5,953 bases of DNA from an uncultured Desulfohalobiaceae bacterium (GTDB lineage Bacteria; Desulfobacterota; Desulfovibrionia; Desulfovibrionales; Desulfonatronovibrionaceae): assembly GCA_913055195.1 (NCBI GenBank), contig CAJXJU010000090.1, forward strand, positions 1-5,953. The letters are read 5' to 3'. How positions within the stretch are numbered: position 1 is the first letter of the stretch; each line of letters begins with the position of its first letter. The notes beneath the pieces are model-generated. The model was given only the letters and a program-made list of their open reading frames with translations, was not told where the DNA came from and ran no database searches. Positions 1 through 5,771 of this stretch are shown here, one piece after another. Made by a program: the position numbers and the translations under genes.

Positions 1-192
1 ATTTGCGATAAGTCAATCCTGACAGCAGACGATTATCCCGCTACCAGCGGATGCACCCCCTTTGAGCAGGGATGGAATCTTGTTGGCCTGAAAGTAAATC
101 AGGAAAAATCCATTGCAGATATCATACCTGCTGGTGCAATCAGCGCGTGGAAATGGGAAAACAATAATTGGGCAGTATGGTTGATGGTTTGA
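1..192 (+). CDS. 3' end of a protein with a GWNLVG-type domain (partial, seemingly truncated)
   Basis: Frame 1 is open from the first base to a TGA at 190-192 and gives the last 63 residues of a protein that begins outside the window. The readable part includes GWNLVGLKVNQ and AWKWENNNWAVW. From memory of such proteins, this GWN-[LM]-VG ... S-V-W-K-W-x-x-x-x-W pattern is a small beta-rich repeat or tail domain found near the C-terminus of large exported or surface proteins of Desulfobacterota. In those proteins the domain usually runs on past the W-A-V segment to a GEGFW-like motif. Here it stops at WAVWLMV, and neither other forward frame restores a continuation, so the end looks truncated rather than simply frameshifted. 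The true function lies in the missing N-terminal part. A codon-rich reading frame and the tryptophan pattern support coding; family assignment is tentative. Confidence 0.6.
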   Translation: MCDKSILTADDYPATSGCTPFEQGWNLVGLKVNQEKSIADIIPAGAISAWKWENNNWAVWLMV

Positions 193-239
193 TTTAAATA
201 AAATTCAACAGGCATAGGATTGTCAATTTTACAGCTTTT

Positions 240-608
240 TTGCATCAAAAATATCAAAAGCCAGTGTTTCTGCCTTATATAGCAGTTGCCAGCGGTGTCT
301 GGTTTGATGAAGATCAAGATGGTGAAATAGATAATGAGGAATTTGATCCTGATGGATGGAATGACAAAATAGTAAATGTCTATAAGAACCTTAAAAAGAA
401 AAGGCCAGTTTTACTGGAAAATGGCCTTTTTGGATATGCTCCCATGGAACTGTTTGATCATCCGCGACATGATTATGGAGGATTTCAATATTTTATGAGA
501 AATGAGTATCATCTGGGAATAATCAATACCGATGCAATTGATGAGACAGATGAGCATTTGCTTGGAAAGTTAGAGCCAAAAGGAGATGTGCTGGGAGAAA
601 TTTTTTAA
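240..608 (+). CDS. Hypothetical acidic protein with one EF-hand calcium-binding loop
   Basis: I do not recognise this protein of about 122 residues. What can be seen is a canonical EF-hand loop near the N-terminus, DEDQDGEIDNEE, residues 23-34 counted from the TTG at 240. Aspartates sit at loop positions 1, 3, 5 and 9, Gly at 6, Ile at 8 and Glu at 12, which is the full calcium-coordination pattern; dockerin-like loops are similar. The rest is acidic and aromatic (YGGFQYF, PMELFDHPRHDY), with no signal peptide and no membrane segment. The start is uncertain: TTG at 240 has no Shine-Dalgarno sequence, a GTG at 264 is no better, and the frame is open upstream to a TAA at 195-197. No ATG precedes the EF-hand. 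The gene may therefore be a 5'-truncated remnant. It follows the truncated gene ending at 192 and is closed by the hairpin at 641-672. Confidence 0.5.
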   Translation: MHQKYQKPVFLPYIAVASGVWFDEDQDGEIDNEEFDPDGWNDKIVNVYKNLKKKRPVLLENGLFGYAPMELFDHPRHDYGGFQYFMRNEYHLGIINTDAIDETDEHLLGKLEPKGDVLGEIF

Positions 609-640
609 TCTAATACTCGCCTCTCCACTACTTTTATAAG

Positions 641-672
641 AAAAAAGGGCGCACACAGGTGTGCCTTTTTTT
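641..672 (+). terminator. Rho-independent terminator after the EF-hand gene
   Basis: A GCACA/TGTGC stem (651-655 with 660-664, four-base loop CAGG) is extended across a small bulge by GG and an A-run on the left pairing with a C and T-run on the right. The stem is followed by seven T residues. It lies 32 bases after the stop at 608 and before the promoter region of the hsp20 operon, so it separates the two transcription units. The stem is imperfect, and the A-run before it could help in the reverse direction too. Confidence 0.65.
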
Positions 673-700
673 ATGGGCAGATATTTTTTTGCTCAGCCCC

Positions 701-730
701 TTGACGTGTCTGTTTTTCTGCTTATTTTAT
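701..730 (+). promoter_or_regulatory. Candidate promoter of the hsp20 operon
   Basis: The box TTGACG at 701-706 matches a -35 element. Possible -10 boxes are TATTTT at 723-728 (16-base spacing) or TTTTAT at 725-730 (18-base spacing), each matching four of six consensus bases. The -35 box sits in the context CCTTGACG, which also resembles the CTTGAA core of heat-shock sigma-32 promoters. A CCCCAT-type -10 for that sigma factor is not visible. No CIRCE inverted repeat is present in 673-762. The position, between the terminator at 641-672 and the first hsp20 ribosome binding site, is right for the operon promoter. Sigma factor use cannot be decided. Confidence 0.35.
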
Positions 731-762
731 AAAGCAAAAAATGATTGATGGAGGTGATGGCT

Positions 763-1176
763 ATGGTAATTGATTTTAGTGCCTTTTATGATTTGCCAAG
801 ACAGATAGATAGGTTTTTTGACGAGTTCTGGAAGCCAAATGTAATTAGCCAGAGAAGGGCGTCTTATCCACCAGTAAATATTACTGAAGATCAGACTAAT
901 ATCTATGTCGATGCTGAGATTCCAGGTATGGATATTGATGATCTGGAAATAATCCTGACTGAAGGTAGCCTTGTTATCAAAGGTAATCGAAAAGCTGACA
1001 ATGGCAATTACTACCGTCAGGAGAGGCCTGTTGGTGTATTTCAAAGAATTATAAATTTAAACGTTCCAATTGATGCAGATAAAGTAAAAGCAAAAATGAA
1101 AAATGGTCTGTTGGAAATAGTTTTGCCAAAGACAGATGAAGCAAAACCAAAGAAAATTAGTATAGAAGCAGAATAA
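763..1176 (+). CDS. Small heat-shock protein, Hsp20 / alpha-crystallin family (first of three)
   Basis: This is a 137-residue ATP-independent holdase of the Hsp20 family, which binds unfolding proteins in the cytoplasm and passes them to the DnaK/ClpB refolding machines. The alpha-crystallin domain spans about residues 36-123: PPVNITE opens it, followed by AEIPGMDIDDL, LVIKGNR and FQRIINLNVPI, then the family signature A-x-x-x-N-G-L-L (residues 110-117) and EIVLPK. The C-terminal tail carries an I-x-I anchor (I132-S-I134) used for oligomer assembly. The N-terminal arm is amphipathic and Phe-rich (RFFDEFW). The frame is open to a TTG at 745, but GGAGGTGAT at 750-758 sits inside that extension, so ATG 763, four bases after it, is the start. 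It leads the three-gene operon. The family call is firm; its specific role among the three is not. Confidence 0.95.
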   Translation: MVIDFSAFYDLPRQIDRFFDEFWKPNVISQRRASYPPVNITEDQTNIYVDAEIPGMDIDDLEIILTEGSLVIKGNRKADNGNYYRQERPVGVFQRIINLNVPIDADKVKAKMKNGLLEIVLPKTDEAKPKKISIEAE

Positions 1177-1190
1177 TGGGAGGTGATAAT

Positions 1191-1559
1191 ATGACTCAAG
1201 AAGTAACCAAAAAAGAGACCAGTACATTGCCAAGATTTGCTCCCAATACAGATATTATAGAACGTGAAAATGGATTTTATATATACATGGATTTACCAGG
1301 AGTGAGCAAAGATAATTTAAAGATTGATCTTAAGGAAAACGAGCTCCAGATCAGTGGAAAAGCTTTTTATCCTAAGAGAGAGAATGTAAACAATATTCAT
1401 CTGGAATTTGGCGATGGTGAATATGTGCGCAACTTTACCATCTCTGACATTGTTGATCGTCAAAACATCAAAGCAACTCTAAAAAAGGGTGTATTGGAAC
1501 TATTCCTGCCTAAAGCTGAAAAGGCCAGGCCACGAAAAATTGAGATACAGGCTGAGTAA
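1191..1559 (+). CDS. Small heat-shock protein, Hsp20 family, short divergent form (second of three)
   Basis: The product is 122 residues, shorter than its neighbours because its N-terminal arm before the alpha-crystallin domain is only about 16 residues and lacks the Phe/Trp-rich segment. The domain covers about residues 17-108, with MDLPGVSKDNL, LQISGKA, the signature A-T-L-K-K-G-V-L (95-102) and ELFLPK. The tail ends with an I-x-I anchor (I117-E-I119). The usual Y-G-S-F-x-R segment is replaced by EFGDGEYVRNF, which marks a separate subfamily that I recall occurring next to a standard hsp20 in related bacteria. A short arm often means smaller oligomers or a partner role in mixed oligomers; that is inference here. 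An ATG at 1176 overlaps the previous stop codon, but the ribosome site GGAGGTGAT at 1179-1187 points to ATG 1191, giving a 14-base intergenic gap. Confidence 0.93.
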   Translation: MTQEVTKKETSTLPRFAPNTDIIERENGFYIYMDLPGVSKDNLKIDLKENELQISGKAFYPKRENVNNIHLEFGDGEYVRNFTISDIVDRQNIKATLKKGVLELFLPKAEKARPRKIEIQAE

Positions 1560-1586
1560 TTGAATTTCAAAAGGAGGTGATGTGAG

Positions 1587-2042
1587 ATGTTTGAAAGCAT
1601 GTTTCCAGCTTTACGCAGAAAAAAAGAAACCGAGCTTAAAAGCCCACAAAATATCTTTGATTTGTTTGATGAAATGTGGAGACAACCATTCTGGGGTATG
1701 GAGCAGTTTACAACCGGCTTTGTTCCTGCTGTTGAAGTAAGTGAAAAAGAAGAGGAAATAGTAGTTCGGGCAGAAATTCCCGGACTTGACACAAAAGACC
1801 TGGATGTAACTATTGAAAACAACTATTTAGTTATTAAGGGTGAAAAAAAGAGGGAAAATAAAGAGGAAAAAGAAAATTTTGTGCACATGGAGTGTTCTTA
1901 TGGCTCTTTTTACCGTACCATTCCTTTAACTAGCGAGGTGGATAAGGATAAAATTAAAGCCACATATAAAAAAGGCGTTTTAACCATAACTCTACCTAAG
2001 GTAGAGTCAGCCAGAGCCAGACGGATTGCCATTGATGGTTAA
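1587..2042 (+). CDS. Small heat-shock protein, Hsp20 family, class A type (third of three)
   Basis: This 151-residue protein is the most typical bacterial Hsp20 of the three. The N-terminal arm (residues 1-45) is amphipathic, with IFDLFDEMWRQPFW, the kind of segment that drives oligomerisation and substrate binding. The alpha-crystallin domain runs about 46-138: FVPAVEVSE, AEIPGLDTKDL, LVIKGEKK, a charged Lys/Glu-rich loop (87-96), then YGSFYRTIPL, the signature A-T-Y-K-K-G-V-L (125-132) and TITLPK. The tail has I147-A-I149. The ribosome site AAGGAGGTGAT at 1571-1581 is a complete match to the 16S anti-Shine-Dalgarno and lies five bases before ATG 1587. The gene is 27 bases after the second hsp20, so all three are very likely one transcript, ending at the hairpin 2060-2088. 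Expected role: cytoplasmic holdase under heat or other stress. Confidence 0.96.
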   Translation: MFESMFPALRRKKETELKSPQNIFDLFDEMWRQPFWGMEQFTTGFVPAVEVSEKEEEIVVRAEIPGLDTKDLDVTIENNYLVIKGEKKRENKEEKENFVHMECSYGSFYRTIPLTSEVDKDKIKATYKKGVLTITLPKVESARARRIAIDG

Positions 2043-2059
2043 TAACATTGCTGGAGGGC

Positions 2060-2097
2060 AAAAAAGGAGGGGTTTCCCCTCCTTTTTTGTTTTTTTC
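2060..2097. terminator. Bidirectional terminator between the hsp20 operon and tRNA-Leu
   Basis: A perfect 13-bp stem (2060-2072 with 2076-2088) has a GGAGGGG/CCCCTCC core, a TTT loop, and A6 and T6 flanks within the stem. On the plus strand it is followed by further T residues to 2096, giving a strong terminator 18 bases after the last hsp20 stop. Because the left side is A6, the minus strand also reads as a GC-rich stem ending in T6. The minus-strand tRNA gene ends at 2100, so the same hairpin serves as its terminator. Confidence 0.88.
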
Positions 2098-2099
2098 TC

Positions 2100-2189
2100 T
2101 GGTGCCCGGGGCCAGACTCGAACTGGCACGGTACAATGTACCGAGGGATTTTAAGTCCCTTGCGTCTACCAAAATTCCGCCACCCGGGC
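2100..2189 (-). tRNA. tRNA-Leu, anticodon TAA
   Basis: Read on the minus strand, the sequence folds as a class II tRNA of 90 bases including an encoded CCA end (2100-2102). The acceptor stem GCCCGGG pairs with CCCGGGC and the discriminator base is A, as expected for leucine. The D arm holds GGTAGAC. The anticodon arm is AGGGA / CTTAAAA / TCCCT, placing TAA at the anticodon positions, so it reads TTA and TTG codons. The long variable arm GGTAC-ATT-GTACC is typical of leucine tRNAs, and the T arm is GCCAG / TTCGAGT / CTGGC. It is complete and looks functional. It converges on the hsp20 operon and is transcribed away from the phosphodiesterase gene. No duplicate of its 3' end is seen in the window, so there is no sign of an integrated element here. 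Confidence 0.97.
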
Positions 2190-2202
2190 GAAGAAAGCTT
2201 TT

Positions 2203-2229
2203 ATTATACTTTGATTTCATTTTCGTCAA
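2203..2229 (-). promoter_or_regulatory. Promoter of the tRNA-Leu gene
   Basis: On the minus strand a TTGACG -35 box (2224-2229) and a perfect TATAAT -10 box (2203-2208) are separated by 15 bases, slightly short of the usual 17. Transcription would begin around 2196, leaving a leader of only a few bases before the tRNA 5' end at 2189. The two strong boxes and the position make this convincing; the short spacing is the only weakness. Confidence 0.65.
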
Positions 2230-2298
2230 CTGTTTACTTGCATTTCAGTTTGATTATCTATTCTAGCCTTTTAAGAATAATTTTGTTAAAATTCTGAT

Positions 2299-3600
2299 AT
2301 GGTTAAGGGACGTGAGCGCGTTTTAGTCATTGGCCTGGATGGGTTGCCTTATTCTCTGGTCAAAGAACCTGGCCAGAAGAAAGTTTTTTCACATCTCAAA
2401 TCAATTATTGATTCCCCGAACTCGTGCGCTATTTGTGCAGAGATTCCCCCTCTTTCGCCTGTAAATTGGACTTCTTTTTATACTGCACAGGGCCCGGAAG
2501 TGCATGGTGTTTTTGGTTTTACCTGCATCGATCCTGCTGCTTATCAAATTTTTATCTCTAATTTTTCCCAGGTTAAAGTTCCTACAATTTTTGATAGACT
2601 GGGGGAGAAAGGACTCATTTCCAGAGTTATCAATTTACCCAATACCTATCCTGCCAGGCCCATAAAAGGGATGCTCATTTCCGGCTTTGTGGCTCAGGAC
2701 TTAAAAAAAGCAGTTTTTCCTCCCCCACTTTTTGGCATTTTGAAAAATAAAGGATATAAACTAGAGGCAGATACCATCAGGGGGGCAAAAGATTTTGAAC
2801 TGCTTTTGAAAGAGTTACGCCAAACATTGTCTGCCAGGCTCATGGCTCTGGAGCTTTTCTGGCCGGATCTGGCGTGGGATTTATTTGTCATTGTTTTTAC
2901 TGAAACAGACAGGCTTTTTCACTTTCTTTTTCCGGCTCTTACAGAAGAAAACCATCCCCTGCACAACGAATGTATTGGACTGATGCGTGAGTTGGACAGG
3001 ACAGTTGGCCTGGTTCTGGAGAGATTTGATGCTTTGCCTGAGCCTAAAAGGCTTATCATTTTAGCAGACCACGGCTTTACCACCTTAAAAAAAGAGGTTG
3101 ATCTTAATGCCTGGCTGGTCAGGGCAGGCTTTTTACATTACTCACGCAAACCAGAGCATGAATTGGATGCAGGAGTAATCAGCGAGCAAAGTCGTGCCTT
3201 TGCCCTGGATGCGGGCAGGATTTACCTGCATCGCAGAGGCAAATTTGCCAGAGGTAAAGTAACAGAAACTGATGCAGCGAAAATTTTACAGGACATCAAG
3301 GCCGGGCTTATGAGTTTATCCTGTGCAGGGGAAAAGGTTATGGAGGCTGTTTTGACAAAGAAAGAGGCTTATCCAGGCGCTACACATCCTTTGGCTCCTG
3401 ATCTTCTTTGTTTACCTCGCCCCGGGTTTGACCTCAAGGGCAAATTTGACCGGCAGGAGATTTTCGGGCATTTTGGCCGTTCTGGTTGCCATACTGTTCA
3501 GGATACTTTTTTCTTTGACAGCCAGGGATGTAAACCTTTAAAGCTTAGAGAGGTTGGTCAGGAAATTTTATCCTATTTTGAAGCCAGGTCCCTGTTTTAA
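2299..3600 (+). CDS. Alkaline-phosphatase-superfamily phosphodiesterase / nucleotide-pyrophosphatase-like protein
   Basis: This 433-residue protein belongs to the type I phosphodiesterase / nucleotide pyrophosphatase branch of the alkaline phosphatase superfamily, two-metal hydrolases of phosphate esters. Visible active-site parts are the metal Asp in VIGLDG (D14), the nucleophile region PPLSPVNWTS with S53 where other members usually have Thr, and the following PEVHGVFGF. Then come D204 and H208 in ETDRLFHF, D257-H258 in LADHGF, and H398 in GRSGCHTVQD. All expected metal ligands are therefore present. There is no signal peptide or membrane segment, so it should act in the cytoplasm. The substrate is unknown; nucleotides, phosphodiesters or glycan-linked phosphates are all possible. 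The start at ATG 2299 is chosen because the family begins just before the VLVIGLDG strand, but no Shine-Dalgarno sequence precedes it and no strong promoter is visible in 2190-2298. The helicase gene follows after 41 bases. Confidence 0.85.
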   Translation: MVKGRERVLVIGLDGLPYSLVKEPGQKKVFSHLKSIIDSPNSCAICAEIPPLSPVNWTSFYTAQGPEVHGVFGFTCIDPAAYQIFISNFSQVKVPTIFDRLGEKGLISRVINLPNTYPARPIKGMLISGFVAQDLKKAVFPPPLFGILKNKGYKLEADTIRGAKDFELLLKELRQTLSARLMALELFWPDLAWDLFVIVFTETDRLFHFLFPALTEENHPLHNECIGLMRELDRTVGLVLERFDALPEPKRLIILADHGFTTLKKEVDLNAWLVRAGFLHYSRKPEHELDAGVISEQSRAFALDAGRIYLHRRGKFARGKVTETDAAKILQDIKAGLMSLSCAGEKVMEAVLTKKEAYPGATHPLAPDLLCLPRPGFDLKGKFDRQEIFGHFGRSGCHTVQDTFFFDSQGCKPLKLREVGQEILSYFEARSLF

Positions 3601-3641
3601 TATTGCAAACGCAAATACCAATACTAACACTGTAACATATC

Positions 3642-5759
3642 ATGAAAATTGATTACAAAAAAGAGTTGAACCCTTCCCAATATGAGGCTGTAACCACCAT
3701 TGACGGCCCTGTTTTAGTCATTGCTGGAGCTGGCAGTGGCAAAACAAGAACTATTGTTTACCGGCTGGCTTATCTTGTGGAACAGAAGGTAAACCCGCAA
3801 AATATCCTTTTGCTCACTTTCACGCGTAAAGCAGCAGGAGAAATGCTCAAAAGGGCTGAAAACCTGCTGGAGCGAAGGCTTGGTTCTATGCATAGCGGCA
3901 CTTTTCATAGTTTTGCCTTTGCCATGCTGCGCAAATTTGCTTCTGCCCTGGGATATGTAAATGGCATAACTGTTATGGATGCCAGTGATGCCGAAGATGT
4001 GCTCAAAAATGTCAGGGACCAGTTGAAAATAGGTCAAAAGGATCGCTCTTTTCCCAAAAAAAAGACCATTTTATCCTTGATCAGCAAGGCCAGAAACAAG
4101 GAACTGGACCTGGAGCAGGTTATACTCAAGGATGCCTTTCATCTGCGCAATTACCTGGAAGACATAGAGCGCATTTATAAAGAGTATCAGGTTTTTAAGC
4201 AAAAACACGGCCTTTTAGACTATGACGACCTCTTGTTTCAACTGGAGAGGCTTTTGCTGGAACATGAAGATATACGGGATTTTTTACAGGCCGCGTTTCA
4301 ATATATTATGGTAGATGAGTTTCAGGATACTAATCTGGTGCAGGGAAGGCTGATTAAACTGATAGCCGGGCCATCCGGCAATGTCATGGCCGTGGGTGAT
4401 GATGCCCAGTCAATTTATGCTTTTCGGGGTGCTAATGTAAATAATATTCTTAATTTTCCTGAAATTTTCAATAATGCCAAAATTGTAAAGCTGGAACAAA
4501 ACTACCGCTCAACACAACCCATCTTAAACCTGACCAATCAAATTTTAGCTGGCGCTGCTGAAAAATATCCCAAAAATCTCTTTTCCACACGCAATTCAAA
4601 GTTGTTGCCGCAATTGATTCGACCTTTAAGCGATCTCAGTCAGGCCAGGGTTGTGGTGCAAAAGATCAATGAACTTAGCCGCAAATATCCCCTGCACGAA
4701 ATAGCAGTGCTTTTTCGCGCTGGTTATCAATCATATCCAGTGGAGGTTGAACTAAACAGGGCGGGCATTCCTTTTCAAAAGTTTGGAGGGATCAAATTTT
4801 CTGAGGCGGCCCATATAAAAGATGTGCTGGCTTTTATGCGCCTTATAGCCAATCCAGCAGATCTTCTGGCCTGGACAAGGGCATTGTCCAATCTCAAAGG
4901 TATTGGGTCTAAAACCTGTGAAAAACTCTATAATGCTTTTATGCAGGGGGACAATGGATATATTGAAAAGCAATGCCAGAAAAATAAGCAATTAAGGCAG
5001 GTTTTGAGCCTGATAGATGCACTTCGGGCTAATCAGGATAGTCCAGCAAGGATATTAGACGAAATACTTATCTTTTATCAGCCCATCATGCGGGAAAAGT
5101 TCGCTGATGACTATCCCAGACGGGCCACAGGATTAGAACAACTGGCCCAGATTGCATCTACCTATGACAATCTTGATCTGTTTCTGGCTGATATGAGTCT
5201 GGAAAATCCAGATCCAGATGGCAATAAGCTCAAGGAAGATACACTTGTTTTATCCACAGTACATTCTGCCAAGGGGCTGGAGTGGTCAGCGGTGTTGATT
5301 ATTGATCTTGTGGAGGAGCGATTCCCTTCCAAACATGCTTTGATGGATCATGAAGAGCTGGAAGAGGAACGCAGACTCCTGTATGTAGCCTGTACCCGTG
5401 CCAGAGATTATCTTGCTTTGTTCGTGCCTGATTCCATATACAATCGTTATCAGGATATGCACGAGTCAGCCTTACCTTCGCCCTTTATTCAGGAACTGGA
5501 CAATTCATTATTTGAAGAGTGGCGTGAAAATTATACAGGGACACTTGCACCGGTTCAAAATAAACAGCCAGGAACAATTCCCCCAGCACAGCGTCAGCAG
5601 CGACAGCAAAGGCCTGAACAGACCAATTGCCACTATTGTATCCATAAAATCTTTGGTCGGGGCAAAGTTATTACTCATATACCACCCAATAAATATAAAG
5701 TTAATTTTCCTGGTGTTGGTTTGAAAACTGTTATAGGGGATTATCTGGAGTTAGAGTAG
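3642..5759 (+). CDS. UvrD/PcrA-type superfamily 1A DNA helicase
   Basis: The 705-residue protein is a 3'-5' ATP-dependent DNA helicase of the UvrD/Rep/PcrA family, used in excision or mismatch repair, replication restart and clearing stalled RNA polymerase. All motifs are intact: Q motif (LNPSQ, Q13), Walker A AGAGSGKT (K34), Ia LLTFTRKAA, Ib GTFHSFA, Walker B DEFQD (225-229), III GDDAQSIYAFRG (252-263), IV QNYRS (286-290), V HSAKGLEW (from 541), and VI RRLLYVACTRAR (577-588). The length fits PcrA (about 720) and UvrD. A Gln/Arg-rich linker (about 630-660) leads to a C-terminal Tudor-like domain (about 664-705, FGRGKV ... FPGVGLKTVIG), the PcrA/UvrD module that contacts RNA polymerase. That tail favours PcrA/UvrD over Rep; I cannot choose between the two names. 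ATG 3642 has no Shine-Dalgarno sequence. The 41-base gap to the phosphodiesterase has no clear promoter, so the two are probably co-transcribed. Confidence 0.94.
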   Translation: MKIDYKKELNPSQYEAVTTIDGPVLVIAGAGSGKTRTIVYRLAYLVEQKVNPQNILLLTFTRKAAGEMLKRAENLLERRLGSMHSGTFHSFAFAMLRKFASALGYVNGITVMDASDAEDVLKNVRDQLKIGQKDRSFPKKKTILSLISKARNKELDLEQVILKDAFHLRNYLEDIERIYKEYQVFKQKHGLLDYDDLLFQLERLLLEHEDIRDFLQAAFQYIMVDEFQDTNLVQGRLIKLIAGPSGNVMAVGDDAQSIYAFRGANVNNILNFPEIFNNAKIVKLEQNYRSTQPILNLTNQILAGAAEKYPKNLFSTRNSKLLPQLIRPLSDLSQARVVVQKINELSRKYPLHEIAVLFRAGYQSYPVEVELNRAGIPFQKFGGIKFSEAAHIKDVLAFMRLIANPADLLAWTRALSNLKGIGSKTCEKLYNAFMQGDNGYIEKQCQKNKQLRQVLSLIDALRANQDSPARILDEILIFYQPIMREKFADDYPRRATGLEQLAQIASTYDNLDLFLADMSLENPDPDGNKLKEDTLVLSTVHSAKGLEWSAVLIIDLVEERFPSKHALMDHEELEEERRLLYVACTRARDYLALFVPDSIYNRYQDMHESALPSPFIQELDNSLFEEWRENYTGTLAPVQNKQPGTIPPAQRQQRQQRPEQTNCHYCIHKIFGRGKVITHIPPNKYKVNFPGVGLKTVIGDYLELE

Positions 5760-5771
5760 GAGAAAGGAAAA

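Noticed and set aside
99..317. Minus-strand open frame of 72 codons
   Set aside because: It overlaps the end of the plus-strand gene at 192 and the EF-hand region, has no ribosome binding site and its product resembles nothing; it is a by-product of the other strand.
673..762. CIRCE element or clear sigma-32 promoter before the hsp20 operon
   Set aside because: The CIRCE inverted repeat is absent, and only a -35-like box fits sigma-32; no CCCCAT-type -10 is seen, so only a generic candidate promoter is reported.
727..1044. Minus-strand open frame of 105 codons across the first hsp20
   Set aside because: It lies opposite a firmly identified Hsp20 gene and covers its ribosome binding site; no initiation signal or family features.
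1460..1822. Minus-strand open frame of 120 codons across the second and third hsp20
   Set aside because: It spans two certain genes and their intergenic gap, is Ser-rich in the way antisense frames often are, and has no start signal.
2100..2189. Use of tRNA-Leu as an integration site for a mobile element
   Set aside because: No second copy of the tRNA 3' end, no integrase and no foreign-looking genes are present in the window.
2233..2264. Plus-strand promoter for the phosphodiesterase gene (TTTACT or TTGCAT with TATCTA or TATTCT)
   Set aside because: The matches are weak and the spacings poor; any AT-rich stretch would give similar hits.
1996..2266. Short open frames on both strands across the terminator and tRNA-Leu
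   Set aside because: They are created by the tRNA and terminator sequence itself; a complete tRNA explains this stretch.
2694..4037. Minus-strand frames at 2694-2891 and 3714-4037
   Set aside because: They lie within the phosphodiesterase and helicase genes, whose motifs are unmistakable in the plus frame.
4752..5724. Minus-strand frame 4752-4991 and plus-strand frame 5398-5724 within the helicase
   Set aside because: Both are out of frame with the intact helicase, and the second covers motif VI and the Tudor-like tail read in the real frame; no independent start signals.
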